This document shows, one piece after another, positions 13,501-26,255 of a DNA stretch of 64,000 bases (positions are counted from its first letter, which is position 1; every line of letters starts with the position of its first letter). Source of the DNA: Todiramphus chloris collaris. Lineage: Eukaryota; Chordata; Aves; Coraciiformes; Alcedinidae. The translations under genes were made by a program, and so were the position numbers. The notes beneath the pieces were generated by a model. It was not told the DNA's origin and did no database searches. It saw only the letters and a list, made by a program, of their open reading frames with translations. The stretch covers positions 4,415,448-4,479,447 of the forward strand of contig JANVCC010000073.1 of the NCBI GenBank assembly GCA_025345505.1, read 5' to 3'.

Positions 13501-16356
13501 CCTGATTATTCTGACATAGTTTTAGTTATGTATTCATTATTTTCTAAATCATTGTGCCAATTGGATGGCCCTGCCAAGCGAAGGAGGAGGCAAAGCCCTG
13601 CTGCATCAAATTCCATCTTCTATTGTGTGTTGTAACTTTGGTGTTTTGCTGGGGTTTTTTTGGTTTTTTTTTTCCTTTTTTGTTCCCTTTGTGCTTACAG
13701 CGAAGTATTCCTGCATTCTTATTTAGCTGGAGCTGCAACTGAAAAGTTTATCTGCAAATGGAACAAAGCAGTCAATCATAGCCATTTGTTTCTGCACAGC
13801 AGCTAGATCTTTTACCTCTATAGTTTATAAATCTGGAGCTTGACTTGAATCCCCATTCCCTTCTCTTGCTGTTATTTATTACAGTCATGTATTGTCTGGT
13901 ATCCATTTATATCTAGTTTCATCCAAGCGCTCTGGTATTTTTAGCCTGGTTAGAAGAGAATTGCTGGGTGCATGGGTTCAGTTCTGTGGAGATATTCCCA
14001 CTGATTGCAGTGTAAGATGGATCAGGCCGGCGATGCACGAGGCTGTGACTAAAATCTTACAGCCTTTTGTGCAGGAGAAGCATAATTGCACAAAAATGTG
14101 GCTAAAATTCCTCTGCCTTGTATGCACCCCTTAAACAGAGAAGTGGTAAAGGTACAGAGCTGCTGCTTCCTCTAAAGACTAAAGCAACATAGCCAAGGTT
14201 TTCTTCAGGAAGAATGAATTTGTTTTGCACAAACCACTGTGAACCAAAAATCCAGGAGTCGGGGGGTGCTGTGGTCACATTCTGGGAAGTAAAAGAGAAG
14301 AAGTTTTTCTGACCTGCTCTGCTCCTCTGTTTTATTTCCTGAATCAGAAAATAAAAAAAATAATGTCCCAACTGGAGAGGGGAAAAAAACCAAACCAAAT
14401 AAAATCTTCTGTAAAATGTAACCTGGCATGGAATTAAAGAATGTCTGGAGAACTGGGAGATGGTAAAAGGAAATATTCACAGGTTTCCAGGTAAATTTTT
14501 AACTTGCTGTAATTGACCTCAAATATTTCACTCTACCCAAACTTTATTTCCGTTAGAGGACCTGGTGCTGCATCATTTGGATGCTTGAAACCTTCACTCT
14601 CTTTGTGGGCTGAGCCCCTGTGAGACTGCTGGGCAAACCCACAGATACTGTGTGTCTGAACACAGGGGCATCCTGCTGGCCATGGATGGTGTCACTGGCA
14701 CCAGTGGGAGCTGGAGACTGGTCGGCAAACGACCTGGGGCGAAGTGCTGTTGGCTGTTCCAGCAAGCAGGCATATTTCTATTTGAGTCAAACAAATGTGA
14801 AACAAAATATCCCTCAGCCTGCCTGTCAAGACAGAGAAACTATTAGCAAAATGTCAGTATTGTGGTGCATGTGCTTTTCCCAAGGCGTGGCTCTGAGCTG
14901 CATCTCTTGGCCTGTTCCATCACCTCTTCTGCTGGAAGCTCACTTCCCTGCTCCCAGCAGCAAACCCCTCCTGTTTCTGTCACCACCAGCAGATACCTTA
15001 AATCCAACAAAGACAAACTTCTTCTGAGCAAGGTTCACATCTCAGTTGCTGCTGCACAGGCTGGTATCTAAACTAATTTTAATGCAGGACTGAGTTTTGC
15101 AGGTTAGGGCAAGGGATAAAGAGCTTAGCAAATAACAGGAGGTCCTGTTCCCCATGACAGAAACCTTCCTGGGATCCTGCTGGGCACTCTCGGGTGGTTT
15201 TGTGAAACCTTTGGTTGCACCAAGTGTGAGCTCACCTTTGCAAGGTGTTTGTTGGGTGTGTGTGTGCTGCTGCAAAGGTAACAAGGGTCAGGTCTGGGCA
15301 GCTCCTGGAGTGCTGGGTCTCAAGAGGAGGAAGGGGCTGACACCACTCAACCACCACTGGTCCCCATGGGGCTGACGTGGTGCAGAATCAGTGTGGGAGG
15401 GTGGTGGGCTCCCAGTTGGCATCTTGGAGGTGAGGGCAGTGGTGCTGAGCCCTGGCTCTGCTCATCCCTGCAAATGGTGGCTGTGTCACTTGTGTGTATG
15501 TGCAATAAACCCCGTAAATCAGAAAAGGTTTGCCCTTTCTCCTAAGGAATTGGTTTGTTTCTTTGATTGTTTTGGGGTTTGGGAGCTTTTTTTGTATCCA
15601 AACGAAAGTGAAGTTCAATCTTGAATACCTGAAATCCTCTGGAATGAATCTTGCCTTCATTTCGGAGTGGTAACGCAAGTGAACTCTGCAGGAACAGCGT
15701 ACCCTAAATACTGGGTTTCCTTTAGCCCAGGGGCTCTGGCATTTTTCACATTTAATATTTGAGCAGCAGGTGGAGCAAAGGACCACATAAATACTCACTG
15801 GATCAGTGTGCTTAAAGGAGGTGGAAGGACAGGAGGGAAAGAGGAAAGTAAAACTGCTGCAGCATGGTCCCCTGTAGCAAAGAGAAAGATGCAAACAGGA
15901 GCTGGGTGCCACTGGGAGGGATGAAGGGTGCAGCAGGGTGCTTGGGGGCCCACTTCCCAGAGACACCTTTCCTTGGCCTGCTCCAGCAAAGCCCGGGGCT
16001 GTGCAAAGGGCAGTATTTGTATGGGTTTTTGGGCACTGGGAGGTTAAAGGGCAATGGACTGTTACTCTCTTCAGCCTGGTTGCAAGAAATTAAATGAATA
16101 GCACCAATGCTTGGAAAAGGTATATATATTTTTTGCTTCAGAAGTTCCACCATCTAGACTCAGATGATTATGAAAATCTATCAATTTATGTTAAAAAATA
16201 AATCCTATTTCAGAGAGGCTGGGCAATAAAGACTTCTGGCGTTCAAAAGCTAAGGTGTGGAAAGGGAAAGAACTCAATTTATGTATCATTTTAAAGCTCG
16301 AGCCTGACACAGGATTTCTAAGCGATTCAATTTGGCAAGGTGAGGTGGAGTTGTTG

Positions 16357-16400
16357 GCACAGCACTGGAATAGGTTGCCTGGGTAGGGAGTCTATATGCT
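16357..16400 (+). mobile_element. Possible ancient CR1 relic
   Basis: A string reading 'cactggaataggttgcctgggtaggg' in outline resembles the CR1 3' segment that encodes 'cactggaacaggttgcccagggagg'. Only about 30 bases align convincingly, and the CR1 3' terminus is absent. It could be a very old CR1 remnant on the plus strand or a chance match. Confidence 0.33.
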
Positions 16401-16591
16401 GAAAGATAGGTTTTTTAAGATAATTGAGACAGTGATGAGTCAGGAATGATTGTGTTCTTCTAGCTGGTTCTGTGTTAAGGATGGAGGGTTAAACATGACT
16501 CGTTTCCTGTGTATTCTTCCAGCCTTTCTGCTTCTTGTGCCCCTCCTGACTTGAAGTAACTTCCCTGTGCCAAGATCTTCTGCAGAAGGGG

Positions 16592-16604
16592 AAAAAAAAA
16601 AAAA
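16592..16604. repeat. Poly-A tract (A13)
   Basis: Thirteen consecutive A residues. No processed-gene copy or LINE is visible directly upstream, so it is annotated only as a homopolymer. Confidence 0.9.
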
Positions 16605-16779
16605 GTATTACTTGGATTTTCAGGTATGTTTCTAATGATATACATAATTCAGGCGTGAACTTTTACTCGAAAGGAGAGAAAACAATTGCTGGTGTGTTGA
16701 AGGGTCAATCTGGCCTTTTATATGCACACTCTTGCTTATTAGATAACTAAGCAGCATGAAAATTTATGATTTATTTAGA

Positions 16780-17300
16780 ATAATGAGTCTGAAATAAATG
16801 TGAAATTTTTCTGGGCCTACACAATATACTGGCTGTCAGGTGGTATTAAAGAAAAATCCATTACATACTTCCAAACAAATGCAGAGCTATATATTTTTAA
16901 ATTATCTCCTAAACAGTGATGACTTTGGTGACTTATTGGTTCATATAACACTTACTGCGTTATCACAATAAATATTTTTTTTCTAAGCACCTAGATGTTT
17001 CAATTGTAGGCCTGATTGCAATTCTGTTTCATCCCATTTATATTCCTATTAAGTTTGGCTGAAACGTGTCATATTTTTCGCTTTGCACGGATTCAGCGCT
17101 GACAGTTTGTACCAGTGAATTGAAGCAGCTATTCCATCTGCTGTCAGATGCCCATGATAGCATTCCCTGCTAGCCAATAAATTAAAAATGCTAAAATCTC
17201 TGCTTTTCTTTTGCCTGATGCCTGTACTTTGAAGATGTTTATTGCCATCTCCTACCTGAAGATTGCATGGTGGTTTGCATTTGATAGTTCTCGTAACGCT
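16780..17300. promoter_or_regulatory. AT-rich conserved-looking block with three TGACAG sites
   Basis: The block has three TGACAG/CTGTCA cores (16833-16838, 17100-17105, 17141-17146), the recognition core of MEIS/PREP/TGIF-class TALE homeodomain proteins. Numerous TAAT-like cores lie between them. The DNA is complex, repeat-free and AT-rich, in the manner of deeply conserved enhancers. It overlaps no convincing frame. Function is inferred from motif content only. Confidence 0.28.
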
Positions 17301-20300
17301 TTGGAAAGGTAGGTAAGTAATTGTCTCCTGAATATTGCAGATGCAGAACCAGAGGAAAAAGATGGATGTTAATAGAACTGTGGGTATGGAGGGTCCTTAT
17401 GGATCTTGTCTTCTCAGAAAACTACTGTATCACATTCACATCTGTGCCAAGTCCTTGCTTCAGGCCCTGATATATTGATTAAAAGGCCAGCCTGACCCCT
17501 ACTCTAGATGGCTTCTACTGCTCATCTTTCATATGTGACACTTTCTTCTCTTAAATCTTATGCTGAGTTGTAAGACAATTAACCAGCTCTTAACCTTCTC
17601 ATGGCTATTTTAATCATGTCAGGGCTCCCATTTATGGGTTTGATTTGATCTGGCCATCAAATCATCAAGTTAATCATGAAAAGTGGAAGAGTTCTCAACA
17701 TTCATTCTTTTGCCAGATCTTCTGCTTTGACAGTGACTTCATACATTTTTAATGTGGCCAATTTGCTTGTTGAGTGTCATCAAGTGCTATCAGATTAATT
17801 CATAACATTCTGTGAATTTAGCCCTTTTTCATTAGTTATAGCCTCTTTGCAAATCATGTATTAGTTGATGAGATTATTTATAGAAACCTATTTAAGGCTG
17901 TGAGTTGATGAATAAAGGATTTCCTTAGACTGTTCATAACATGTTAGGACTGGTGGTGTAACCCTGCTTGCAGACCACTGGAACGCTCTGGCTGATATCA
18001 TGGGACTCACTTCAGCAAGACCAGCATCCAAAAAAAGAAAGGAAGAAAAATACTGAAGAAAAAAAATAAAGGTGAATTTTTCATGACTGTGCTGTGATGC
18101 TTATGATGCTGTTCCTCCGTGGCAGCTGTTTATCACTGTAGATACAATGGTTGCATTTACATGGTACCCCTCTTTGATCTGCTCCAACCTCTCGTCGTGT
18201 GTCACCACGTGGTGTAGAGTTCCTGGTACCCTCAGTGTCACTGCAGCACCTTGTCCTGCTGGAGCAGCTGCATCTGTGTCTCTGTGTCTGCCTGCAGTTC
18301 CCTGCTTAGCGATGATAATAGGTGCTGATGAGCTGTGAGTCTCTGATCTGTGCATAATATTGCCTTGTTTTCATTCAAATGTGTCTGAAGAACAACTATT
18401 CCCCAGACATCCATGCGCACACCAATCTGCTGGTGGAAATGTTTGCAGGTTGCAGATAAAACAGGGTGATAAGGCAGGCAGACTGAGCAGTCTGAATTCA
18501 GATGAATGTGAAGAGATTGTCTCTTGTAGGGTCTCACCATCTACCTGGTCATCTTTCCACTGCTCTCTGGGGGCAGGGATGGACTTTTTATCACCAGCTG
18601 GGCATCTTCTCTTAGCTGGTGTGCAATGTGAGACCAGTTCAGGACAATAACTGCGTCTTTGAGGAGAGCCTACTTAAGAAGCAACCTTTTATTTTAATTA
18701 TTTTTTTTTCTTCCCCAGCAGAGACCTTGGTGTCCCACCCAGGCTGGCCTGCAAGGATGGATTGTTAGAAGATTTAGAGACCTAGAGGAGCAGGAAGGAA
18801 CTTAGTGGATTTGAAGGCAGTAAGAGTTAATTTCCAGTTTCTATGTTTTGGTACTAAATCGCTGTTATAAATTTGCCCATGGAGTGTAAGTTTGTACCTG
18901 CTCCTGCCACAAGAAGGAAAGTTATTCCTGCCCACGCACTGCTTTGGAAAGGAAATAGCCCTGGAGAGTAAATATGACACAGCTGAAGGACAACAATTTC
19001 TCACCCTTTCTAGTGGGCAGATTTCATTAACTTTCCAAAGTATATCAGGGATGCTTCTATCTGAAGCTGCCAATTGTATTAAGAGAGTTCTTGCACAGGT
19101 CAAAAAATGGCATGTGTAGCCATTGTGTGATAGGGAGTGTGGGCAAACAGTAGGGGAAAGCAGGAACAAGGGTTGGCATTTGGTTCCTTTTCTGGGATAG
19201 CTGGACCTTTCATACACCTCCAGGCTGACACGTTCTTGGGGGTGAGGGTTCCTTGAAAAGGGGGAGTAGTTTCTGTTCCTTCCTGTGAGTCCTTCGTGCA
19301 AGCCATGCTGGAATTGGTTTTCTATCAGCTTGGGCTGATTAAACTTCTTGGAAGCTCAGGAGCACCCTTGGTTGTATCTCCATCAGCAATGAGAACCTGT
19401 TGTCAGTGGATAAGCTGCTGTTTAGCTTTCTTAGTGTTTGTTATTCCCTTGGCTTTAGTAGTGGGTGGAATCAAGAGCAATTTCACACGATCCTTTTGAA
19501 AGAACAGGAGGAATCTCCAGAAATTTCACCCTCTGAAACAGTTAAGCAATTTTGTACACTTTCCCAGCTAATAATTGCCAAAACTCAACATGTGTCCAGA
19601 CCAATAAAGGATACTGAGTTACGTTTGTACTTGGGCAAAGCCGCTTTTCTACTTACCTGAAGAGCAAGATTTTCTTCTTGGCTTTTGTTCAAAGTCGAAT
19701 CTGAAACCCTAAAGGCAGTGCTGGTGGGGCTAAGGCAGCAGGGGAGCAGTTTGGTCTGTGCCAGCCCTGGAACAGCACCTGGCAGTTGTTCCAAAGGTGT
19801 GTGTGGGGTCAGCACACTCGGGGTGAGCCGGTGGGTTCCTGTCTCTCCTCCTCCGTTTGGCACCACGCGCTCTCTAACTTCACTCTGGCTGCTTATGGCA
19901 ATTTGGATTGCACGTTGCTCTTACCTTAGGGGTGAAGTATATCATTCATAGCATGGGTGTCAAGGATGGAAGGTAAACAAAGCAAAGGCTGTTGCCCAGC
20001 TCCGTGCCCTGGTAAATCCAGCCCTGTGCAGCCCCTGCTCTTGCCAGCCCTGCCGCAGGCACGGGGAGGGCACTGTCTGCTCGCGAAAGCGCTGCTGCTG
20101 GCACGCAGGGAAGGTTGGCAAGTCGTTTGCTGCTGGTGCTTTCCAATCACAATCCTTACATTTATGCTTCTAAATAAGAATAGCATTAGCTGTGTTTCCA
20201 CTGTCAGAAAAGGTGTTGTGTGTGGCTGTGCTTGCTGTCAGCACAGTGCAAGCACAGCTGTCTCCTGGCTTCCTAGCCACAGGGACTGGGCTTTGCAGTG

Positions 20301-20439
20301 GCAATACAGTGAATTCTTGTCTACGTTCACCCCATATCTGGGGCTAAACTACAGTGGTTCTCCTGGCACCCAATAAACCTTCCCCAGCAGAGAGTGGGGA
20401 TTGAGAAAAGGAGAGGAGACCTGTGGGTTAAAATGAAAA

Positions 20440-20648
20440 TGGGTTTAATTTCTTTGCTGTGTGGGTGGTGAGGCACTGGAACAGGGTGCCTGGGGAAGCT
20501 GTGGGTGCTCCATCACAGGGTATGTTCAAGACCAGCTTGAATGGGGCTTTGGGCAACCTGGTCTACTGGGAGGTTTCCCTGCCCATGGCAGGGGGATCAA
20601 AACTAAATGATCTTTAAGGTTCCTTCCAACCCAAACAAGTCTGATTAG
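20440..20648 (+). mobile_element. CR1 LINE fragment (3' end)
   Basis: The sequence contains the CR1 3' landmarks in order. These are a 'gggtggtgaggcactggaacag' segment, 'ggggctttgggcaacctggtctac', 'tccctgcccatggcaggggg' and 'atgatctttaaggt(t)ccttccaacccaa'. It is therefore a plus-strand, 5'-truncated CR1. The terminal ATTCTATGA repeat has decayed to CTGATTAG. There is no coding capacity. The left boundary is approximate because the outer part is diverged. Confidence 0.92.
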
Positions 20649-20990
20649 TGAAACAGCAAAACTAATACCAAAGCCAATATATAGTACCCAAAGTTATACT
20701 CAGCCCCGTGAATGTGTGGTGGTCCCAATGAACGGGACAGCACAGCCCTCGGGAACAGAGTAAGTGATCCCCTGCAGGGATGAGGAGAAGCAGGATGAGG
20801 AGGAGCCTGAGCAGGAGCCCCCATCCTCAGCAAATTTCCCCCTTTATACTGAGCACAGTGTTTCTGGTCTGGGCTCTACCTGGAGCCAGCTTGGGGCAGC
20901 TGCTAATGGCCTGCGGACCATGGCTGGCCTGGGATTCTATCCCAGTGAAACCAGCACAGTTCCATCTAAGAACAGGGTGCTGTGCAGGGA

Positions 20991-21003
20991 TTTTTTTTTT
21001 TTT
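20991..21003. repeat. Poly-T tract (T13)
   Basis: Thirteen consecutive T residues lie inside an open frame, where they would encode a phenylalanine run. This argues that the surrounding plus-strand frame is not a real gene. Confidence 0.9.
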
Positions 21004-23671
21004 GGCAGGGAGTCTCTCTGCCCCTCTTACCACACTGGGGCTTCTCTTTTTTTTTCCACCATCTCATCTCTCTGGGACTTGTAGAAGTCCCACTTTCCAT
21101 TGCCTTGTGTCCAGCCCTCCATCTCTAGCAGAAGTAGCATTCTTCCCCATTCTCCTCTTGTGTTCCCAGCTTGCTGGGGAAGGGACCACAGCTTCAAAAA
21201 AAGAGGAGGGAAGGAAAACAAGTGGTGTAGGGCTGGCACACAAGCAGTCCCAAGGGCTGGGGTAGAATGCAGTGGCTATAGCAGGGCAGAGCTGTCCCCT
21301 GTGCCAACCCTGCGTGTCTCCTCTTCTCACAGAGGTGGGCTGTACCGGTTTGAGAGAGTCCATACCGGTCTCTTCTGGCAAACACAAAGCAAGCAGGCTG
21401 TCCTTTCCTACAGGCAGCATCCTGGCAGCTGCCTCCTTCACCCGTGCCCTGTGCAAGCTCTGTGCTCGTCAGCTGTTCTGCTGTAAAACCCTAATGGAGA
21501 CACGGTGGGGCTGGTCTTCCCTGGGAGAGGTCAGCTCTGTATTTGCCTCCCCGTGGTTTTCCTCGTGATGAAATGACAGGGCAGGGTCTCTGCCAGGGCA
21601 GAGTCACATCGCGTTAGAGCATCGCTGGGGTTTGGCAGGGAAGGTAAAGCCCCAGTCGGTGCAGGGACCTGCAGCTCTCAGTGACTTTGCAGGGAGCACA
21701 CAGTGCAAGACAGAGCATCTGCTGCTGTCTAGGAAATAGCTCTGTGTGATGGAAAGTCTTTTATCACTGGGGGAAAAAAAAATAAGAACTGTGGAAATAA
21801 CAGATGACACTAAGAAAACTTGAGGTGGTAAGGTAGAGTGATTAAAGCAAAACAGAAAATTGCTGTTTTCTGCTACGCAGTCTTGGTCCTTCTCGTTATT
21901 TGCATTCCAAAATCATACACTGCATTTTTTTTCTGCCTTGATTTAGAGTGGTTATTAGCACACAAACTGCCCAAACTACGTGGCTGGCGCATTACAGAGC
22001 CTGGGCAGCAGGTAGCGCGTAAGCAGCACAGAAATAACCGTAGCCAGTGCTTACATGCTGCTTTATTCACTTGCCTGAGCTCAAGATAAAGTGGTTCTTT
22101 TCAGAAGTCTTGTGTGATGATGAAATTAGAGGCACACTGATGCGGCCAGCCTCTGTGGATGCTTTCAGCTGGACATTTCTGCATCTGAGTGCTGCACCCA
22201 GCAGGTTTATGGCTTTTTAATTATGGTTGTCTATGTAGGACTTACTTTCTGAGGATCTGGAGAACCACTTCTGTTTAGCATTGATCACTGAATAATAAGA
22301 CAGATGTGCAGAAAAGTAAAGCTACACAATAGAAACACTTTGTTGAATAATTGAGAAAATTATCTAAAATTGTTAAAAATTTTCCTACAGTCACTTCCCT
22401 GGAATTCATCATTTTTACTGAAATGTAAAGATTCAGGAAATACTAACTAGCAGGTTGCAAAACAATCACGCAGAGGAAGGGCTTGCTGAATTTTTTCTCT
22501 TATAGGAGTGCAGAAGAATTGGCACAAGGCAGGTCTGCATTAGGTAAAAAATAAAAGGGACTTTATCAGCATGATTAGCTTCTTTTCCACATTAGTTTGC
22601 TGAAAAATCAAGTACATTCAGAAATACCTGGAAATTCTTCACTGTGGAAAAAAAGACAGGAGGTTTCTCCCAGTTTGGAGGATTGGGATGCAACTTTTTT
22701 TTACTTCCCAAATCTCGTCTCATTTGCTCAACTCTCTTGGCAGTTACAGATTCTCTTATCACTTGTTAGCAGAAAAACATTTTATCTGTCCATGTTTAGG
22801 TTTCCTGAGCTCATTTTTCTGCCATGTCCAGTGTGATGCTGTAACTTGGTGGTGGTTGTGCTGAGTTCTTGCTAATAGGAGAGGCTCACTAATGGGAGTC
22901 TGCAGTGACTGGAAATCATAGGAACCCAGATTTCATCCAGTGGCCCCCCACAAAATAGAGAGCCTAGCCTCTGGATTTAAAAAGGCATCTGGAAATCTTG
23001 TCCTAGTGTTGTAGACGTTGGGAGGTTGATCCAAAGCCTCTCCTATAGATTTCTGCTGTGTATTTGGTATGAAGGGGATGAGTTGTGAAACACTGGTGGG
23101 AGATTAGGACTGGGAAGTTCCACTTGATTTCATGGTTCAGAATCTTTCTGTTGAATAACTGAAATGTGTTTAAACTAGGACTTCTAAGAAGTGGACACTT
23201 AAACTGGATGTTAAGGTGTTAAGAGGTATTGAAACATCTTGGATTCATTGTTTTTCGGTAGAGTGGCTGTGAATCATTTAAACACTGAGGTTCTTTATTT
23301 GATGTATTTGTCTGATGGATCACAGAGGACTTTTAAACAAGGGCATAGTAACGTTAGGAACAAACTAATTTTCCATGGTCTCTTGCTGAAGTTTCTGAGA
23401 GCTGCTGCAAGGTGCCCAAATACCCATTCAGCAGGGAGAGGGAAATGAAAAGGATTTATTGTATAGTAGTTTATCAAAGGTCAAATATATGAAACAAATT
23501 CCTTTTTATTTCAAGTAGACAGAAGTAATACAGGCAGTAGTCTGAACTTTCTTGTACTAAAAGACAGTTTTTCTTCATGTAAAAGAAATAAAAATGTCAA
23601 GTGGAGGCAGATGAAGAGGGTTTTTTTTTTTTCTGATGGGCGAAAAAAGGAACAAACTAAAACCAAAGCAA

Positions 23672-23700
23672 CCCAAAAAAACCCCCAGCCCAAAACCCCC
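23672..23700 (-). other. Putative G-quadruplex motif
   Basis: On the plus strand the order is CCC, A7, CCCCC, AG, CCC, AAAA, CCCCC. The minus strand therefore reads G5-T4-G3-CT-G5-T7-G3. This meets the usual pattern of four G-tracts of at least three with loops of 1-7 bases. It sits beside a T-rich tract in otherwise AT-rich DNA. Confidence 0.6.
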
Positions 23701-26054
23701 TTTACATCAGCCTAGTATCTAAACAAGTTTGTTAACTTTGTAGAGCTTTTCTTTAATATAATTTTATTTACTTCTATCTTTTTCTGCAGACCAGGGAAAA
23801 TAATAAAGGGCACTGCTCCTGGATGAATGCTCCAGTGAAACATTTCACTGACACAAAGCTGCTGTGCTACATTTCCATTTCCTCTTGACAATTCAGAACA
23901 GGAGTGAATAATTCCCTTTGGAAAACAAACTTTAACATTAAACAGAGGAAGAACCACTGGCTAATGGTAAAACAAATCTCCCAGACTCGTTTTGGCCATG
24001 TTGGGCTGTGTGTCCTGGGACCAGCTAATGAATTGCTTGTGCCTTGAGCTCCACCATGTGCAGCATGCCGGGAACAGGCTGCTCTCTTGGCTTATCAAAG
24101 AGCTTGCTGGTCATGGCCCGAGACCCTAAATGTGTGAAAATGCAAACTCTTCTCTTCATTGGCACTTGCACACAAATGGTGCCAGTCTGGGATAATAATA
24201 GATTTTGTTATTAAAGGCTGGCTTATCAGGATAGTATTGCTGGTAACATTGTGGGCTCAAGCTATGGGGACTCAAATCTAATGTTTTAAAGAGAAAAGTA
24301 GGCATGGAATAGCCCAGTAAGATACTTCAGCCCAGTGTGGCATTGCAGCACTGTGTTGTTATGTTTGGACATGGACAAAGGCAGTAGAACTTTAGATTCT
24401 CCTATAAATGCACTGAAAATACATTCTGATGAAAGGCTTGTTTGCCATTTATTCGGGTAGGTTACCCAGTATGTAGATGTGAGAAGATGACTTCACTCCC
24501 CATACCCTGATGTGAGAGCGAGTTCCTGCAGGAAGCTGAAGACTGTGCACCCATCAGCTCTGCAGTCCTTCATTGTGCATGAAGATCACCTAGATGTGTA
24601 TGTATGTTGATTTATTTTCCTTCAGTCCTTAAGACCGTGCAGAGGCAAAAATATTAACAGCACAAATATATCTGAACTCTCAGCTTGACATTCCCTCTCT
24701 TAGGATTGAGGACAGCCTGGGATTTTATGGGCATGTGAAAGCTACTGTGGCTGAAAGTCTCTAAAGAATAGAAAAGGCACAGGTTTGGATGTAAGAGGCC
24801 TCCTTCCCATACAAGATTTTGCTTGGTTTTTGGGCTGGGTGAAGTTTTAAAATTTATTTTCTTGCTTCCAGAATACCTTCCCTGCTGGCCTAGATTCCTT
24901 TTCCCATTCTATGTATGATGTTCAGTGCCATCATAGTGAAAGCTTCAGAAGACAGAAGTTGGCCAAGGAAACCAGGGAGCTTAAATGAAATAACAATCCC
25001 CAGGACTTTTCACAGGTTTGAGGGGAAGTGGTGCATGTTGGTTATTGATGCCAACATGACTTTCTGTTCCCTGATTATATTTCTTCTCCATATACATGTG
25101 TTAGAGCTGCTTGAGGTCAGTATTCTCCGTGTGGCTTGGATCAGTCTTCCAGCTCAGAAAGCAATTACTCCTTTCATTTTGTTTGGGATCTCACTCCTGC
25201 GGGCAGGGAATGAAGTTCAGCCCGGTTTTGTTGAATGACTTGAAGGTCCAGTCTCTGGCTGAAACCTCCTTATTAGTGCTGCTCTGAGGGAATCAGCAGC
25301 AGGGGGGTGGCATCTTGTTGCTGATGCTGAGCCAAGCTGCCTCTCCTGCATCAGGTGCCTGCCCTGAACTGTAGGGTGGGTGAAAGCAGCTGCTCGCAGG
25401 TAGCATCTGGCCCCTGCCTTGTCACAGAAACAGCTTGTGAAACGCTCTCGGGAAGGTGGAAGTGTGTTTTGCAGCTCCGTGATTGCAGGAAGAAATGTGG
25501 GTGAATAGTTCTTCCTGTGTGAAGTTTTAATGCTGACTCGATCCACTGCAGGGGAATGCACAAAAGCCCAGCATGAGGGGATTGACAGATATTTATTCCA
25601 GGAGCTAAAATATGGCTCTCGAATGTTTGTCAGATGTTTTGTGCCATTCTTGGTGAAGACATACCGTTTAATCAATAAAAATGAATAATTTAAATGCAAT
25701 ATCTTCTTGTCACTATCAATAATACTTTTGTGAGTGATGTATTACTATCCTAATTCAATTTGTCAGACACCACCAGCTTTACATGACAGTTTGTTAAAAT
25801 TTTAAACTTAATTTACTATAGGCAGTTGACTAAGGCTGTTTGAATTACATTGATGTTTTCTCTTAAAAACATTGATTTTCCTTAAAGTAGCTTTTTTTTT
25901 TTTCTCTTCCTTTGTGTTTATTGCGTTAAAAACTGGTGAGAGGAAAACTTTAGTGAGAAGGAAGAGCTGGAGTCTCATTTCCCACCGGCCAAGCTGGGTT
26001 TGTTAAAGCAAGAGGGAGGTGCCCACGCTCTCCGGGCTGCGACGAGCACGCTCC

Positions 26055-26255
26055 ATGGTCTGGCTGCTGCTGACTGTCCTGCTCCTGTCCACAGGGCTCG
26101 GGGACCTGGCCCAGGCCACAGCCTTGGTCTTTCCAGCTGCAAAACAGTTGTGCAGAGCAAAGCAAAATGGCCTGGTGTCACTGGGCCCCGTGGTGCAGGA
26201 TGTGTTTGCACCCACCTGCGCTGTAGCCCTGGCAATTCTATGGCTGCAGAAATGA
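26055..26255 (+). CDS. Small frame with signal-peptide-like start, unrecognised
   Basis: From the ATG at 26055 the frame encodes 66 residues beginning MVWLLLTVLLLSTGLG, a compact hydrophobic stretch followed by DLAQATA, so it resembles a secretory signal peptide with a plausible cleavage region. Two cysteines follow. The +4 base is G but the -3 base is T, so the start context is weak. No splice sites, polyadenylation signal or known family were recognised. The local sequence is richer in G+C than its surroundings, which lengthens frames by chance, and an overlapping frame on the other strand is also open. It may be an exon, a non-coding stretch or a fortuitous frame. Confidence 0.12.
   Translation: MVWLLLTVLLLSTGLGDLAQATALVFPAAKQLCRAKQNGLVSLGPVVQDVFAPTCAVALAILWLQK

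Larger units (their letters stand above)
8851..20439. other. Non-coding stretch, no gene recognised
   Basis: Frames of up to 192 codons are present (minus strand 15388-15966; also 175 codons at 18774-19301), but none shows a known domain, and their residue composition is unremarkable. AT-rich, complex blocks near 9.1, 10.5 and 16.8-17.3 kb resemble conserved non-coding DNA. A degraded CR1-like match sits near 16.36 kb. A GGGGGTTTTTTT dimer lies at 13256-13279 and an A13 tract at 16592-16604. Most of the rest holds nothing that can be named. Confidence 0.65.

Noticed and set aside
15388-15966. 192-codon minus-strand frame
   Set aside because: No recognised domain, no splice or promoter context, and overlapping frames are open on the other strand. 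It is treated as chance.
18101-18540. Overlapping minus-strand frames with protein-like text (SRELQADTETQMQLLQQ and VVTHDERLEQIKEG)
   Set aside because: A frameshifted pseudogene was considered. However, at least two reading frames and the opposite strand are open across the same bases, so the openness reflects composition, and no family was recognised.
18774-19301. 175-codon minus-strand frame
   Set aside because: No recognised domain; antisense frames are also open. It is treated as chance.
20780-21265. 161-codon plus-strand frame
   Set aside because: It includes a phenylalanine run from T13 and other low-complexity parts, and starts near a CR1. No domain.
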